From: Campanula takesimana
Lineage: Eukaryota; Streptophyta; Magnoliopsida; Asterales; Campanulaceae
Direction of reading: 5' to 3'
DNA: 64,000 bases
NCBI GenBank assembly: GCA_026119855.1
Contig: JAOWBW010000388.1
Location: 62,001 to 126,000 of the forward strand
Below the pieces are notes generated by a model. That model ran no database searches and had not been told where the DNA came from. It saw only the letters and a list, made by a program, of their open reading frames with translations. A program made the position numbers and the translations under genes. Below, piece by piece: positions 22,386-33,660 of the stretch (the stretch's first letter is position 1; every line of letters starts with the position of its first letter).

Positions 22386-23276
22386 TTATTCCTTTACCGG
22401 TGACAACCCCACTTTTTTCTTCCCCGCCTTTTTCTTAGCTGCCTCTCTTCCCATAGGACGAGGAATGGATCCAACCGAGCTTGAATCACCTACATCACCT
22501 TCTCGTGCTCTCTTAGATCCACCGCTATCAGATCCAGTATTTCCTCCAACCTGACTTGCGTAGCGTGGTTGATCTCGGGTAGCTATCCACTCGTCCATCA
22601 AATTAAAAGTGCTATTGTTAGCACTTTTATATAATTCGTGAGCTTTTTTCAAAACATCATTCTCCGACCACCCGCTTTGTTTCATACGCTTAGCGTTATC
22701 GTATGCACCTACCCATTTGCCCAATTTGGCGTTTATATAATTGAAACGATTTTTGCATGAAACTACGTCACGGGGAGGGTTAGATTCACAATGTTCGTTA
22801 CAATATTCAACAATCTTACCCCAAAACGCTTCACTCTTCTGATTTTTTCTGACTACACTGTCGGTTCCAAACTTAATCCACCCACTGATTAGCACTATAT
22901 TGTCCTTCGTGCTCCATTTGACAATTTTTCTCCGACTAGTGGTTGAACCTCCTGCATCTGGAGTTGGAGTAGCTTCATCAGCACCGCTATTGCTACCCAT
23001 AACCATTTGTGTTGAATATTCGGGATATTCTGATTCTTGGGAGGGTAGTGGTGGTGGTGGAGATCGTTGAAATTGCATACTATAATATGGATTCCAGGTG
23101 GGTACAGCTGAAGGCATAGCATTTGGTTGATAATAAAATTGTGGGACATTTTGAGGATGTGGTTGGTTAGAAAATTGATTTGGCGATTGAAAATCATTAG
23201 GATTGTAGTAATTTGGTGGAAAATTACTTGAATTCTGAGTGTTGAAATAAGGATTATTGGGATTATTGGGATCCAT
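22386..23276 (-). CDS. Myb/SANT-like DNA-binding protein of Harbinger element (ORF1)
   Basis: Complete 296-codon frame with a true ATG. The N-terminal 90 residues are Asn/Pro/Tyr/Gln-rich and low in complexity (MDPNNPNNPYFNTQNSSNFP). A Myb/SANT-like trihelix segment follows from about residue 118 (VKWSTKDNIVLISGWIKFGT, then AFWGKIVEYCNEH and CKNRFNYINAKLGKWVGAYD). The C-terminus has basic KRAREG and AAKKKAGKKK stretches that may be nuclear localisation signals. Homologues are often annotated in plants as 'glutathione S-transferase T3-like' or NAM-associated proteins. In Harbinger elements this protein binds the transposon ends and helps import the transposase. A continuing coiled coil downstream may have been lost by a frameshift or stop. 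Confidence 0.88.
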   Translation of the reverse strand: MDPNNPNNPYFNTQNSSNFPPNYYNPNDFQSPNQFSNQPHPQNVPQFYYQPNAMPSAVPTWNPYYSMQFQRSPPPPLPSQESEYPEYSTQMVMGSNSGADEATPTPDAGGSTTSRRKIVKWSTKDNIVLISGWIKFGTDSVVRKNQKSEAFWGKIVEYCNEHCESNPPRDVVSCKNRFNYINAKLGKWVGAYDNAKRMKQSGWSENDVLKKAHELYKSANNSTFNLMDEWIATRDQPRYASQVGGNTGSDSGGSKRAREGDVGDSSSVGSIPRPMGREAAKKKAGKKKVGLSPVKE

Positions 23277-24099
23277 TTCACTAAAAAGATGATGAATATT
23301 TTAAAAAATAAGGGGTTAAAGAAGGATAGTTAAGATTTTTTTGAGAAAAAAGAGAGTTTTTTTTTGGTGTACAAATAAAATGAAAGTTATATCAATTTAT
23401 AGAGAAAAAAAATCCAGAATTTTCGCAAAAAAAAAAATAAAATAAAATTTTTTTGCTGTAAAATAATTGAGCTCGAAAATTTGGGTTGAAAATCAAATCT
23501 AAAAATCCGGAGGACCAATCGTAGGCTGACACTTGGCAAAAGGAGAAAAAACAAAAAAAAAAGCTGGTGGACGCTGCCCTCACGCGCCTCTGTCGGCGGT
23601 GAGGCGCACGCGCCATGTCGGCACCAACCGCTGGCCGACGCGTGTCCAGGCGGGCCCCAACCAAAATTCTCTCAACCCGGTTGAGAACTTTCAACACTTC
23701 CCCCTTCAACCCCCCTTCTCAACTACCTTATTGCACCATCTCAACTAGTTTAATCCCATTCAACTCCCTCCCTCAACCCCTTATTGGACATGGCCTTATA
23801 TCTGACACATAAAACATATCCACCTCTTATAATTAAAGTAAAAGAGTCATGTATTTTTACTTTTTATTTCATTTTTAATAAAAAAAAATATTATTTAGTC
23901 AAATGACGATCAAACTCTTATAACTAGTGTATAAAACAAATTATCCTTTGACTGCCTTCAGTAAAATACTTTTTTTTTCCAACAAAAGAAAACAACTTTC
24001 ATCTAAATCTTCCGGTAGAACTAACTGTGTGAACATCAACACAAAGCACCATTATCAAAAAACAAAATCTGATAGAGAATAGTAAATTGTAAAGAGAAT

Positions 24100-24647
24100 A
24101 ACAAAATTAGATAAAAACTCCGTAACTAAAATTAAGCCTTTTCCTTGGTTGCAGAAGCAGCAACTTGTCCACAGAGACGACTAGTCCTTCTGGCAGCAAT
24201 GAGCGGCAGATCGGAGACAATAAGCGGCATATCTGAAGTTGAGGAGAAGAGGCGAATTAGATCTGAGGATCGCCGAGGAAATCAACCAAATTTGAGGCTT
24301 GTCGGAGAAACCGATCAGATCGGAGACAATAAGTGGATTTGAAGTTTCAAGTGGAAAAAATAAGAGAGAAAGCTGGAGGATGGAGTTTATGCCCAAGATC
24401 CGGTCAGATCTATGTATAGCAAGGTAGTGGAGGCACCGGAAACGAAAAATGTGAGGCTAGGTTTGAGAGTCGCCGGAGCGGACGGTGTGTTGCAGGAGAA
24501 GGTTCACCGGCTAGATGAAGAACGACGCCGGGAAGAAGAGGAGGCCATCTGGATTTGCGATAGTGGAGAGAACTAGCGGAGATTGAGGGGAAGGTAGGCG
24601 CTGGCGTCAGTAACCGATCACCGGAGAAGAGGATTTTAGAGAGTGCG

Positions 24648-24678
<31 letters not shown>

Positions 24679-24830
24679 TCTGTGTTTTAGAGAGAGACAG
24701 AGAGCGTAAAAAATGGGAAGGGAAGGGGAGGCTAGGGTTTTGTTTGGGGGCGGAGTAGTTTAGGTATTTAGGTAATTTTGTTGACTGGTCAACGAATCTG
24801 AGGGGTGTATGTGGAAATATCATTTTAAAA
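24100..24830. other. GC-richer unidentified segment with (GA)n tract
   Basis: Higher GC than its surroundings, with short repeats such as AGATCGGAGACAATAAG (two copies) and a (GA)n microsatellite at about 24650-24680. Short frames occur on both strands but none resembles a known protein. It could be a captured 5'-UTR or first-exon piece in a decayed element, since it looks like a plant 5' region with GA-rich leader. Not resolved. Confidence 0.35.
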
Positions 24831-25155
24831 GAGCTCCTTATTCGGGATTTGAAAAGGACCTTCCCTTAAAATGGAATAACATTTAGGTGGGGAGGGCCCT
24901 AGAGGAAAAACCCCATTTTCGTATCGATACCAAACAGCCGAAAGTATGGAAAATATTTTCCGAAAATCCAACTACGTGAAACAAACGGAGCCTTACTTTT
25001 GCCTCAAAAAAAAAGAAAAGAAAAGAAAGCGTATGGCCACAAAGCCCATGAACTGGTAAATGAAAACATTAACCCGGCCCATTTCCTACTGCAAATTTTA
25101 ACCTTTTGATTATATGGTTGGCGCATCCAGACCGTCGAAATCTATCTGTTCGGAG

Positions 25156-25164
25156 TATAAAAAA
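25156..25164 (+). promoter_or_regulatory. Candidate TATA box of the RS2Z gene
   Basis: TATAAAAAA about 30 bases upstream of the likely start of the non-coding first exon near 25190. Position and sequence fit; no transcript evidence is available here. Confidence 0.45.
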
Positions 25165-25189
25165 CTGGGACAAGTCATTTTCTGTCTCC

Positions 25190-25244
25190 GTCAATTACAG
25201 GCTGGCCTAGGGCTCCAATCGAATTTTGGGTCAGAATTACGCAG
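25190..25244 (+). other. Non-coding first exon (5' UTR) of the RS2Z gene, 5' end approximate
   Basis: CAGGCTGGCCTAGGGCTCC through TACGCAG, followed by the donor GTACGC at 25245. The matching acceptor TTTTTTTGCAG ends at 26311, six bases before the start codon. A 5'-UTR intron of 1067 bases is plausible for a plant SR gene. Confidence 0.6.
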
Positions 25245-26317
25245 GTACGCTTTCACAGCTTAATTTAGTCTGCTAAATCCTAATTGTTGTTGTTGATTTC
25301 ACTCGGAATCGTTCGAATCGGCTAATCTTAAGATGCAATTGTTCTGTTTGATTTGCAATTCGTAAGTCGAATTTTAGCCTGAATTGATCAGTATTTTTTT
25401 TTGCACTGCTTAATGATCAAATTTGAGCGGATTTCCGTTGATAGTTCTTTCAGACTCGTTAATTGATTTCATCGTTTCTGTGAATTTTGTTATCTTCGTC
25501 TGCAATTGTGCCGATTTGTTGCTTAAGGTATCCTGTTTGATTTGACTGCAAAAAGTTTCATTGGCACAATATTGCTGATTTTCCTTCGTAATTCTCTGAA
25601 TTTGCTTACCCTTTTCCAGTTTCAAATTTGATTTACTGACTTTACTTTAGCAATGAAATTTAGTTTGCTCTATCTTTTCTTGATGTTAAATTTACCTTTA
25701 AATTACACACTGAGACATGCACTTGTATGTATATGCACGTAGGGGAATGCCTGAAGTGGAACTGTAGTATGTACTGTGTGACTGTGACCTTTTTATGGGT
25801 TGGTGATTTGATTTTTTGGGACGTTTCTGTATTATGGAAGTTAGACTAGTGGAACTGAAGTGTTATAATTGTTCATACACTCTATTTATGATTGAATGAT
25901 ACAAAAGAATGTCTATGTTTTTTATTTCTGATATAAAATTTCTTGTCACGAAAAAAGTTTCCACTTTGTAGATTTCTGTTTCATATTTTCAATTTTTACC
26001 ACTTAACCATTAATTGATCACTCCTATAAATTATGGATCCATTACCACAGGGGCTATTTTAACATACACTTCTCTTAGTCTGTGTTGGGTCAAATAAGAC
26101 TCTTATTTTATAAAGAGGGGGTATATTAATCCGTTATCACTGAATGCAAATGGTTGATTTGCTTTTGCCTGGTATTTGCGTTTGGCTTATCCATAGAGTA
26201 ATATTTTTTTTTTTCCTGAGTTGCATTATCTTTGAATGATAGTGGAGATGTTATTAGTCTATGGCTATCATATTAAAGAAGTGTTTTTTTATTTTTTTTA
26301 TTTTTTTGCAGTTGAAA

Positions 26318-29300
26318 ATGCCTCGATATGATGATCGTTACGGTACAACACGTTTGTATGTCGGCCGTCTGTCCTCTCGGACACGCTCCCGTGATTTGGA
26401 GTATCTTTTCAGCAAATATGGGAGGTAATCAACATTTTACTGTTCTGGTGTTCGCTTGGCTATGACTATGGACTAAAATACATAGATAAATTAAATTAGT
26501 GTTAAGCTTTCTATCCTAAAATTTAGCAATTGTTGAAGGGATGGTTCTCTCTCTTTTTCATTTTTTTTTTTTTTTGGGGGGGGGGGGGCTCCTCCTTTTT
26601 GATTATGCCTCTTCGTAGTGACATTAACTATCTCTAGATTAATTTAGATACATGGCTTGATGTGTCAGTATGGGACAGTTTTCCGTGAGCTCTTTATTAC
26701 AAAGAACAAGGAACTAGTCATGCAAAGTGACTTAAGTGCAAGTATTTGAGTTCTTTTTTACAAGTCACAGAAAGTCTTAGAAGGAAGAAGTAAAAAATCA
26801 GATCTTTCTTTAAACTTTTTGAATGAATAAGAATGATGAAGCTATTTGGGTCATACGTGTGTGCAAAAATGCTGCGAGGATCAAACTAGAGCATTCTATC
26901 AGTTGTTGTGAAGAGTGTCCAATAATTTGTGCTGGAATCCAAATAATAATGTTATGTCTTTCATGGTTTAAGATTTATTAGCTTATCCTCGTTTGGATTG
27001 GAAAATGATAGGGATCTCAACTCTTCTCCCAGATTCTCATTCCAATTTATGTTGCAAGCATGCGATTGCCAAAAATGTACCATCAATTATAAGTTTGATT
27101 TCTAATCCATCTTATGCACTTCTGCATAGATTGGTATGAAAAATTAAGGCACAAATTTGGGATCCATATCAGCACTCTTTTTGAATTGGTAACAACTGTG
27201 ATGTGTTGGGTATGTTTCCCTTAATATGGGAGTCCTCAGATTTTTTCCAAGCTTTTTCTATGCTTGGGTCTTCATTATTGAGCATTTATGTTCGGAGGGG
27301 GTATCATGCTTCTAGGTGTCTATGATTTAACATGAATGATCTTGTTGAAGGTTTTCGGGCTTTTGCCTGACTTGGAGGTCAATGGTGAGTCTGGCGTTGG
27401 TGGAATTGGTGGGAAGTCTTGCCGAGTGTTAGGAGACTTTGGCGATTCTTACTGTAGTATTATTGCGTGTTTTTATGGCATTGACAACAATCCATTCTGG
27501 TGTGTTGTTCGTCTTGTGGGGCGATGTATGATGCACTTAAGTAATGATGGCCTTACTGTTTCTGGCAACCATTTCCGCAGAGTACGAGATGTGGATATGA
27601 AGCATGACTTTGCGTTCGTTGTATGTATCGTTCTCCTTAACTTTTTCTTATGTTACTTTTTTCTTTGTCTTCTACTCCCCCTGTCCCATTTATATTGTCC
27701 ACGGTTGAATTTTTCGGTCAACACAAGTGAACTTTGACCAAACATTAAAGTCAATCTAATCATTCTTGTAAAACAAATTTTTGAAAATGTTAATGATTAA
27801 TAAATCACTAAAATATTTATCAATAACAAAAATTAGAATTTCATTAAGATGATTAGATTGACATATATATTTCGTCAAAGTTCACATGTTTTGACCAAAG
27901 ATTCAAATGTGGACAATATATACGGGACTGAGGGAGTAATTCAGTGCGTTCAAGTTATATCCAATTATGCTGGGAAACCTAATTATTCATCTATTATACA
28001 CCATTGCTTTGCCTATGTTGCTTTGTGCATCAACTTGTAATGCAGGAATTCAGTGATCCACGGGATGCTGACGATGCGAGGTACAGTTTAAACGGAAGAG
28101 ATCTAAATGGAAGTCGTCTCATTGTGGAATTTGCTAAGGGTGTAAGTACTTCATACTCGATTCTGCTGCTGAAATTTTACTGTTTATTAAGCCAGAAACA
28201 TAAAGCTTTTACCTGATGACTTATGATAAGGTTCTACTGCTTTTAAAGTGGTATTCCATTCTGAAGTTTGAACAGTTCATTCAGTAAGTTGAGACCGACC
28301 TTCTAAGTAAATGTTCTGTTTACTGCTTATTGCTTTGGATAGCAGGAAATTTCTTTGTTTCTGACTTTTGTGCGTGTTTTGTATGTCCGTGCATCCGTGT
28401 TGTGGACTGGGTAATCGATAGCTGTGTATTCTAAGTCCAGTACTGACTCTTTTCTTTCTGTTTCTTGGCCTAAATGTAGACCCCGCGTGGACCAGGCGGT
28501 TCTCGAGAATATCTGGGTAGAGGTCCTCCTCCTGGTTCAGGCCGTTGCTTCAATTGTGGTCTTGATGGTCATTGGGCTCGAGATTGCAAAGCTGGTGATT
28601 GGAAGAACAAGTGTTACCGTTGTGGTGAGAGAGGCCATATAGAAAGGAACTGCCAAAACAGTCCTAAGAAGCTCAAGTAAGCATGCAATCTTACTCGTAT
28701 TTATATATTCTGTGAGGATTCAAGTAGGCCTGGCAATTGTGCGGGGGTTGGGTCGGGTTGTGGCGAGTTAACGGGTTGAAACGGGTCGACCCGTTATAGC
28801 CCGTTTAAGTTGCCGGGTCAAATGGGTTGGGTTGAAACGGGTTGGGTTGGCGGGTCGAGCTGGGTTGACCCGTTTATTTTTCTGTCCGGGGTGCCTTAAA
28901 TTTATCAATTCTACCTGTTTTTGTTCACGGGTTAAACGGGTTGGGCCGGGTCGGATCAACCTGTTAAGCTTAACGGGTTGAGACGGGTTACCCGTTTCAA
29001 CCCGCTAACTTAAATGGGTTGGGTCGGGTAATAATGGGTTGGGTTGTGCGGGTTAGTGGGTAATGAGTCAAAATTGCGAGGCCTAGATTCAAGTATGACT
29101 ACTGATGCTTCTCTTGTCTTCCAATGCTATGTTATTATTGCCATAGGCGCGATCGAAGTTACTCGAGGTCTCCAGTGCGATCACGTTCACCACCACGCCA
29201 TGGCAGAAGACGCAGTCCAAGTTATAGCAGAAGCCCAAGCTACAGGTATACAATTAATTTTTGTTCATGTTTGGGCATTTATAGTCATTATACATGTGCC

Positions 29301-32300
29301 GACTGACTCTAAGGTGCACATAATTACCGAATGCCTCTAAAAAAATATATGCTCCGTTTGTCCAATGATGAACTGAGCTTATGTCCTTTTTGGTTGGCTC
29401 ATACCATATTGCACTTCCTAAGATGACAAACTTTTAATACTTCTATTGGCCCACTTGTCATACTTATAACAACAATCCTACTCATAATTCCTACCCCACT
29501 TTTCAACTCACAACCTTTACTTCATGACCAATATTATATTTACTCCCTCCGTCCTCGAGTTAGAGTCTTACTTTGCGTTTACACTCTTATTGAGGAATAA
29601 TTTTAAAAAGGTAAATATTTCAAGTGGTTTGATTAGGGATGGCAATTTGCCCGAACCCGAAGGTGATCCGCCCCGAAAAAGTAAAGTTCGGGTTGTAATA
29701 TTCATGACCCGAGTGGGGTAGGGTTGGGTTCGGGTTTTAATGTTGACCCGCCGTGATCCGACCCGACCCGCACCCTTATGTACGAAGTAAACATATTATG
29801 TTAGTTAACCTTATTATAAGTGTTGTGCAATTTGTTTTTATGGTTTGTGGTTAAGGTTTGATGATTTAAGATTGCTTTGTATAACTGGTTCAAATTTAGG
29901 CTTAATCATAGATTGGGCCCAAGCAAATATGAGCTAAAAAAAAATGGATATTGATACACTTCGGGTCGGTCGGTCGGGTTCTACTCTCTTCGGGTTGGGT
30001 TTGGGTCGCCCCCCTTTAAGGTTAGGGTCGGTTCGGTTTTGACGAAACCCGCCGCAAACCCGACCTGTTGCCATCCGTAGGTTTGATGATATAATTGTCC
30101 AAAATGCTTTCGCAATTCAAGTGGGTAAAAGTAGGTTGATAAAGTTCTTTTTTTTTTTTTTTTTTTGGTGTTATACAAGCATTAAAAGGACAAAATTGTC
30201 TAAAATTCTATTCATCCTTTGCCATTTTGGGAGCATGATTCTTACTTTGAGACGTACCAAAAAGAATCATACTCTCTCTGGCCCTAAATGAATGTTCATT
30301 TTTAAGAAACTTTTGTCCCAATATGAATGTCTTTTTTGAAAATAACTTTGTTCCTAATTGTTTTTTTTTTTTTACCAATTTTTTTTCACCAGTGTCTTTC
30401 TACTTGCAAAACTAAACGTTTGGAAAGAGGCAGTGGCGGATCTAGGATTTGTCTTCACGGGGTGCACAATTTACACTAAATAACTTCATACTAAAAATTT
30501 TCAAAACGCAATTATATTCAAGTACATAATTAAGTACATAAGTTCAAAACAATTGTCTCATAAAAGAAAACAATACAACTAACAAATTGACCGTTGATGA
30601 GGCATACATAATTTCTGGAGCTGTGGCAAGAATGTACTTGTGTTGATGACATTGTATCCTTCCAGGAAGGTTATATGGATATAAAGAAAGGCTTTATAAT
30701 GCTATGAAGTCCTCCCTAATTTGTGTAAGCTTAAACTGGCTAGGGTTTTAGATGTGGTTTTCTGCATAGTGGTTTTCTACAAAAACATCAATGGAATAAC
30801 CATTCAAACACACATATATCTAAATTCAAACATTTAATCAACAATAATATTGAAATCACCCATGAAATTGAAAAGAAATATAAAAGCCCCAAAATTATAT
30901 TCAAACCCTAGATTTCAATTTACTTCAATTCGGAGAGAGAAAATAGATGAGAGACTTGATTGAGGGTGCTTACAAGAGTGAAGAGTGCAAAGGATTAAGA
31001 AGCTTGATCGTTCTTGGCCCAAGAACGATCGCATCGGCGGCGGCGGCGGCTTGCTCTCCGACTCGTCTCTCAAGCGGCAGAACAGAAGGTTTGTAATTTT
31101 GTTTTGTGTTTGTGATTCTCCCGTCCTGTAAGTCGGGTAGATATGATTTTCCTTCTACTAAGTTCACCTCCCTTCCAGTTAAATTCCCACTCTAATTTCT
31201 TTTTTGGGGGTGCACTTAGTAAAAAAAAAAAATTTAATTAGAAAATTGGGTTGAGCGGGTGCACGTGTACCCCCTTTGTACATAGTGGATCCGCCCCTGG
31301 AAAGAGGATTACATGATTATATATGAATCTTTGCAACTAAATTGTATGTAACGCAGAGATTTTCAGATGTCCCCTAAAATGAAATTTGGACATTCATTTA
31401 GGGACTTTTACTCACTTTTACTCGAGTAAACGACTAAAATGACCCGCGTACTATATGATTTCTACCAAAATGACCCACGTACTATCTAAACTACCAAATC
31501 AATCTACTTACTATGCATAAATCAACCAAATCAACTCAAATCGTTAGTCTATGTTAATAAATGTTAAAAACTTAACTGATATTACAATCAAAAGGGTCCA
31601 AACGTAAAAATTGAACTAAAGACCACATTTTTTTTTATCTAAAATATAAAGGGGTTGAATATCGAAACTTGAAGGTAGAGTAACATAATTATATTTATCT
31701 ATTTTTTTTAGCGTTTCTATCAATTAAAGCCCCGCAATCCAGCCACCCTATTACCATGTTCACCACCATCATCTTCATCCACCTTAGGCACCACCATCAA
31801 CACCATTTGTGTAAATTTTCATGTTCTACAAAATGCCAGATTATAAAGTTTAATCAAGAACCAACATCCATAATCCAGTTTCAAAAAACAAGAACAAAAT
31901 TCCATCTGCAGTTTCAAAAAAAAGAAAAAGAAAAAAAGAAGCCATAGATTGTGTTGCTTCGTAAAATCCAAGATCAACAACAATGGTTGAACAACCAAAA
32001 TAGATGATTATTTAGATTAATCAAGATCTTTAGGAGTCGAAATATTAAGCAAACAAAATCCGTGATTTCGACTTAATTCGCCTTTCAAACCCAGATTAAA
32101 AAAAATCTTCAAAATCTCCGGCATACAAACCTAGATAAAAAATCTTCAAATCACGAGGAAGTCAAAATCCGCAATCTCGGCTTCAAATTCGACATTTAAA
32201 GCCATAGTTAAATGCACACACAAATTAAAAAAATCAGTATGAGTCGATATACGTACACAAAAATAAAAAAAAATCTTCAAATTCTGAGGTGTGTGAAGAG

Positions 32301-33613
32301 GTTGCAGAGGAGGCCTCAGACTGGCGAGGAGCTGGCCTGGTGAGGGAGAAGGAGACAGCGAGACGTCGATGGAGGGAAGAGATGGGGCGGCGAGAAGGCG
32401 GGTTTGAGAGGAAATCAGGGAGTGGGTGATGTGTGGGGAGAAAGAGGCGGCTATGGTAGTGGGGGTTTGACGAGACAGGGAGAATCGACCCAGAAGGCCG
32501 TTGCCGGAGGAAAGGAAAGGGTAGGGGTGCGGCTGTGTACGTGGGAGTTGGGGAATATAAACTAGTTTTTTTTTTTTTTTTGAAATGAAAGGACGGGTGT
32601 AAAAGGGAGTATAAAAGGGATGAGGGGGTGTGGTTGTAAATTGATATTTCAATTTTCAATATCTTAGTTTAATAATTTACAGATTAAACCCTTTTGATTG
32701 TAATATTAGTTAAGTTTTTAACATTCGTTAACATTTATTAACATATACCAACGATTTGAGTTGATATGGTTGATTTATGCATAGTACGCAGGTTGATTTG
32801 GTAGTTTAGATAGTACGCGGGTCATTTTGGTAGAAATCATATAGTACGCGGGTCATTTTGGTCGTTTACTCTTTTACTCTGGACTGTGGTAGTACTACTT
32901 TTCCTTTGTTCATGTGATTTCTAATTTGTTGCACTTTACTATGGGATGGAGGGAGTATTTGATAAAACTAAACTTTTCTACTCTCAGGAGAAGCATTTAA
33001 ATTTTAAAATATACTATATGTGTGTGTGTGTGTGTGTGTGTGTCACATATACACACACACATATACACATATTTATACATTATACTCCCTCCGTCCCATC
33101 TTAAACTTAAAAAAAAAAGTGGGCACAAGAATTAAGATGGGAATGTTTATATTATAAAATATAGATAGTGGGGGTAGAGTCTTGTGAGTAAAGAAAGTGG
33201 GTAGGAGAGAGAAAGTGGGGTAGGGAATAGTTAGTGGATAGTTGTTGTGTGTATGACATGTAGGTCCCACTAAATAAAAAAGTATAAATAACTTTCCTTT
33301 TTTAGTTTTTGAAGTTTAAAATGGGACACCCTACATAAATACATATGTATACACACAAACATATACTCCCTCCATCCCATAACAAAGTACCCATTTTGCC
33401 ATTTTGGGTGTCCAATTGGAAAGTACCACTTTCTCAAAAAGGAAAATATATACTCCACTTTCTCTCTCCTTCCCACTCACAGCACTTACTTTTCCAACAT
33501 CTTTCATTTCCTGTTCCGAAAAGCATGTTCCGAAAAGCATACGAGTATTTTGTTATGAGACAGAGGAAGTATTAACTATTGGTGGTATGGGGTTTGTCTG
33601 TGTGCTCTCACTT

Positions 33614-33660
<47 letters not shown>

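Larger units (their letters stand above)
20031..23795 (-). mobile_element. PIF/Harbinger element (inner), two-gene, nearly intact
   Basis: The ends are GACCATGTCCAATAA and its inverted copy TTATTGGACATGGCC, flanked by TTA (20028-20030 and 23796-23798). It carries the two genes expected of this superfamily, a DDE transposase (20503-21774) and a Myb/SANT-like DNA-binding protein (22386-23276), both on the minus strand. The Myb-like gene is intact; the transposase has two frameshifts. It sits inside a tandem repeat within the older Harbinger element. Confidence 0.92.
16057..24992. mobile_element. PIF/Harbinger element (outer), decayed and filled with insertions
   Basis: It begins GGCTCCGTTTGTTTCGCG and ends in the inverted copy CGTGAAACAAACGGAGCC, with about 25 bases of inverted repeat. 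It is flanked by TTA on both sides (16054-16056 and 24993-24995), the 3-bp duplication of PIF/Harbinger. Broken transposase exons of the same superfamily lie at 16780-17896. Two Stowaway MITEs, a fold-back element, a tandem repeat and a younger Harbinger element (20031-23795) account for most of its 8.9 kb. Confidence 0.85.

Noticed and set aside
32146..32659. Two overlapping Ser/Pro/His-rich frames as genes
   Set aside because: They lie inside a Mutator-like element, overlap each other, have low-complexity content and no domain; kept only as a possible captured payload.
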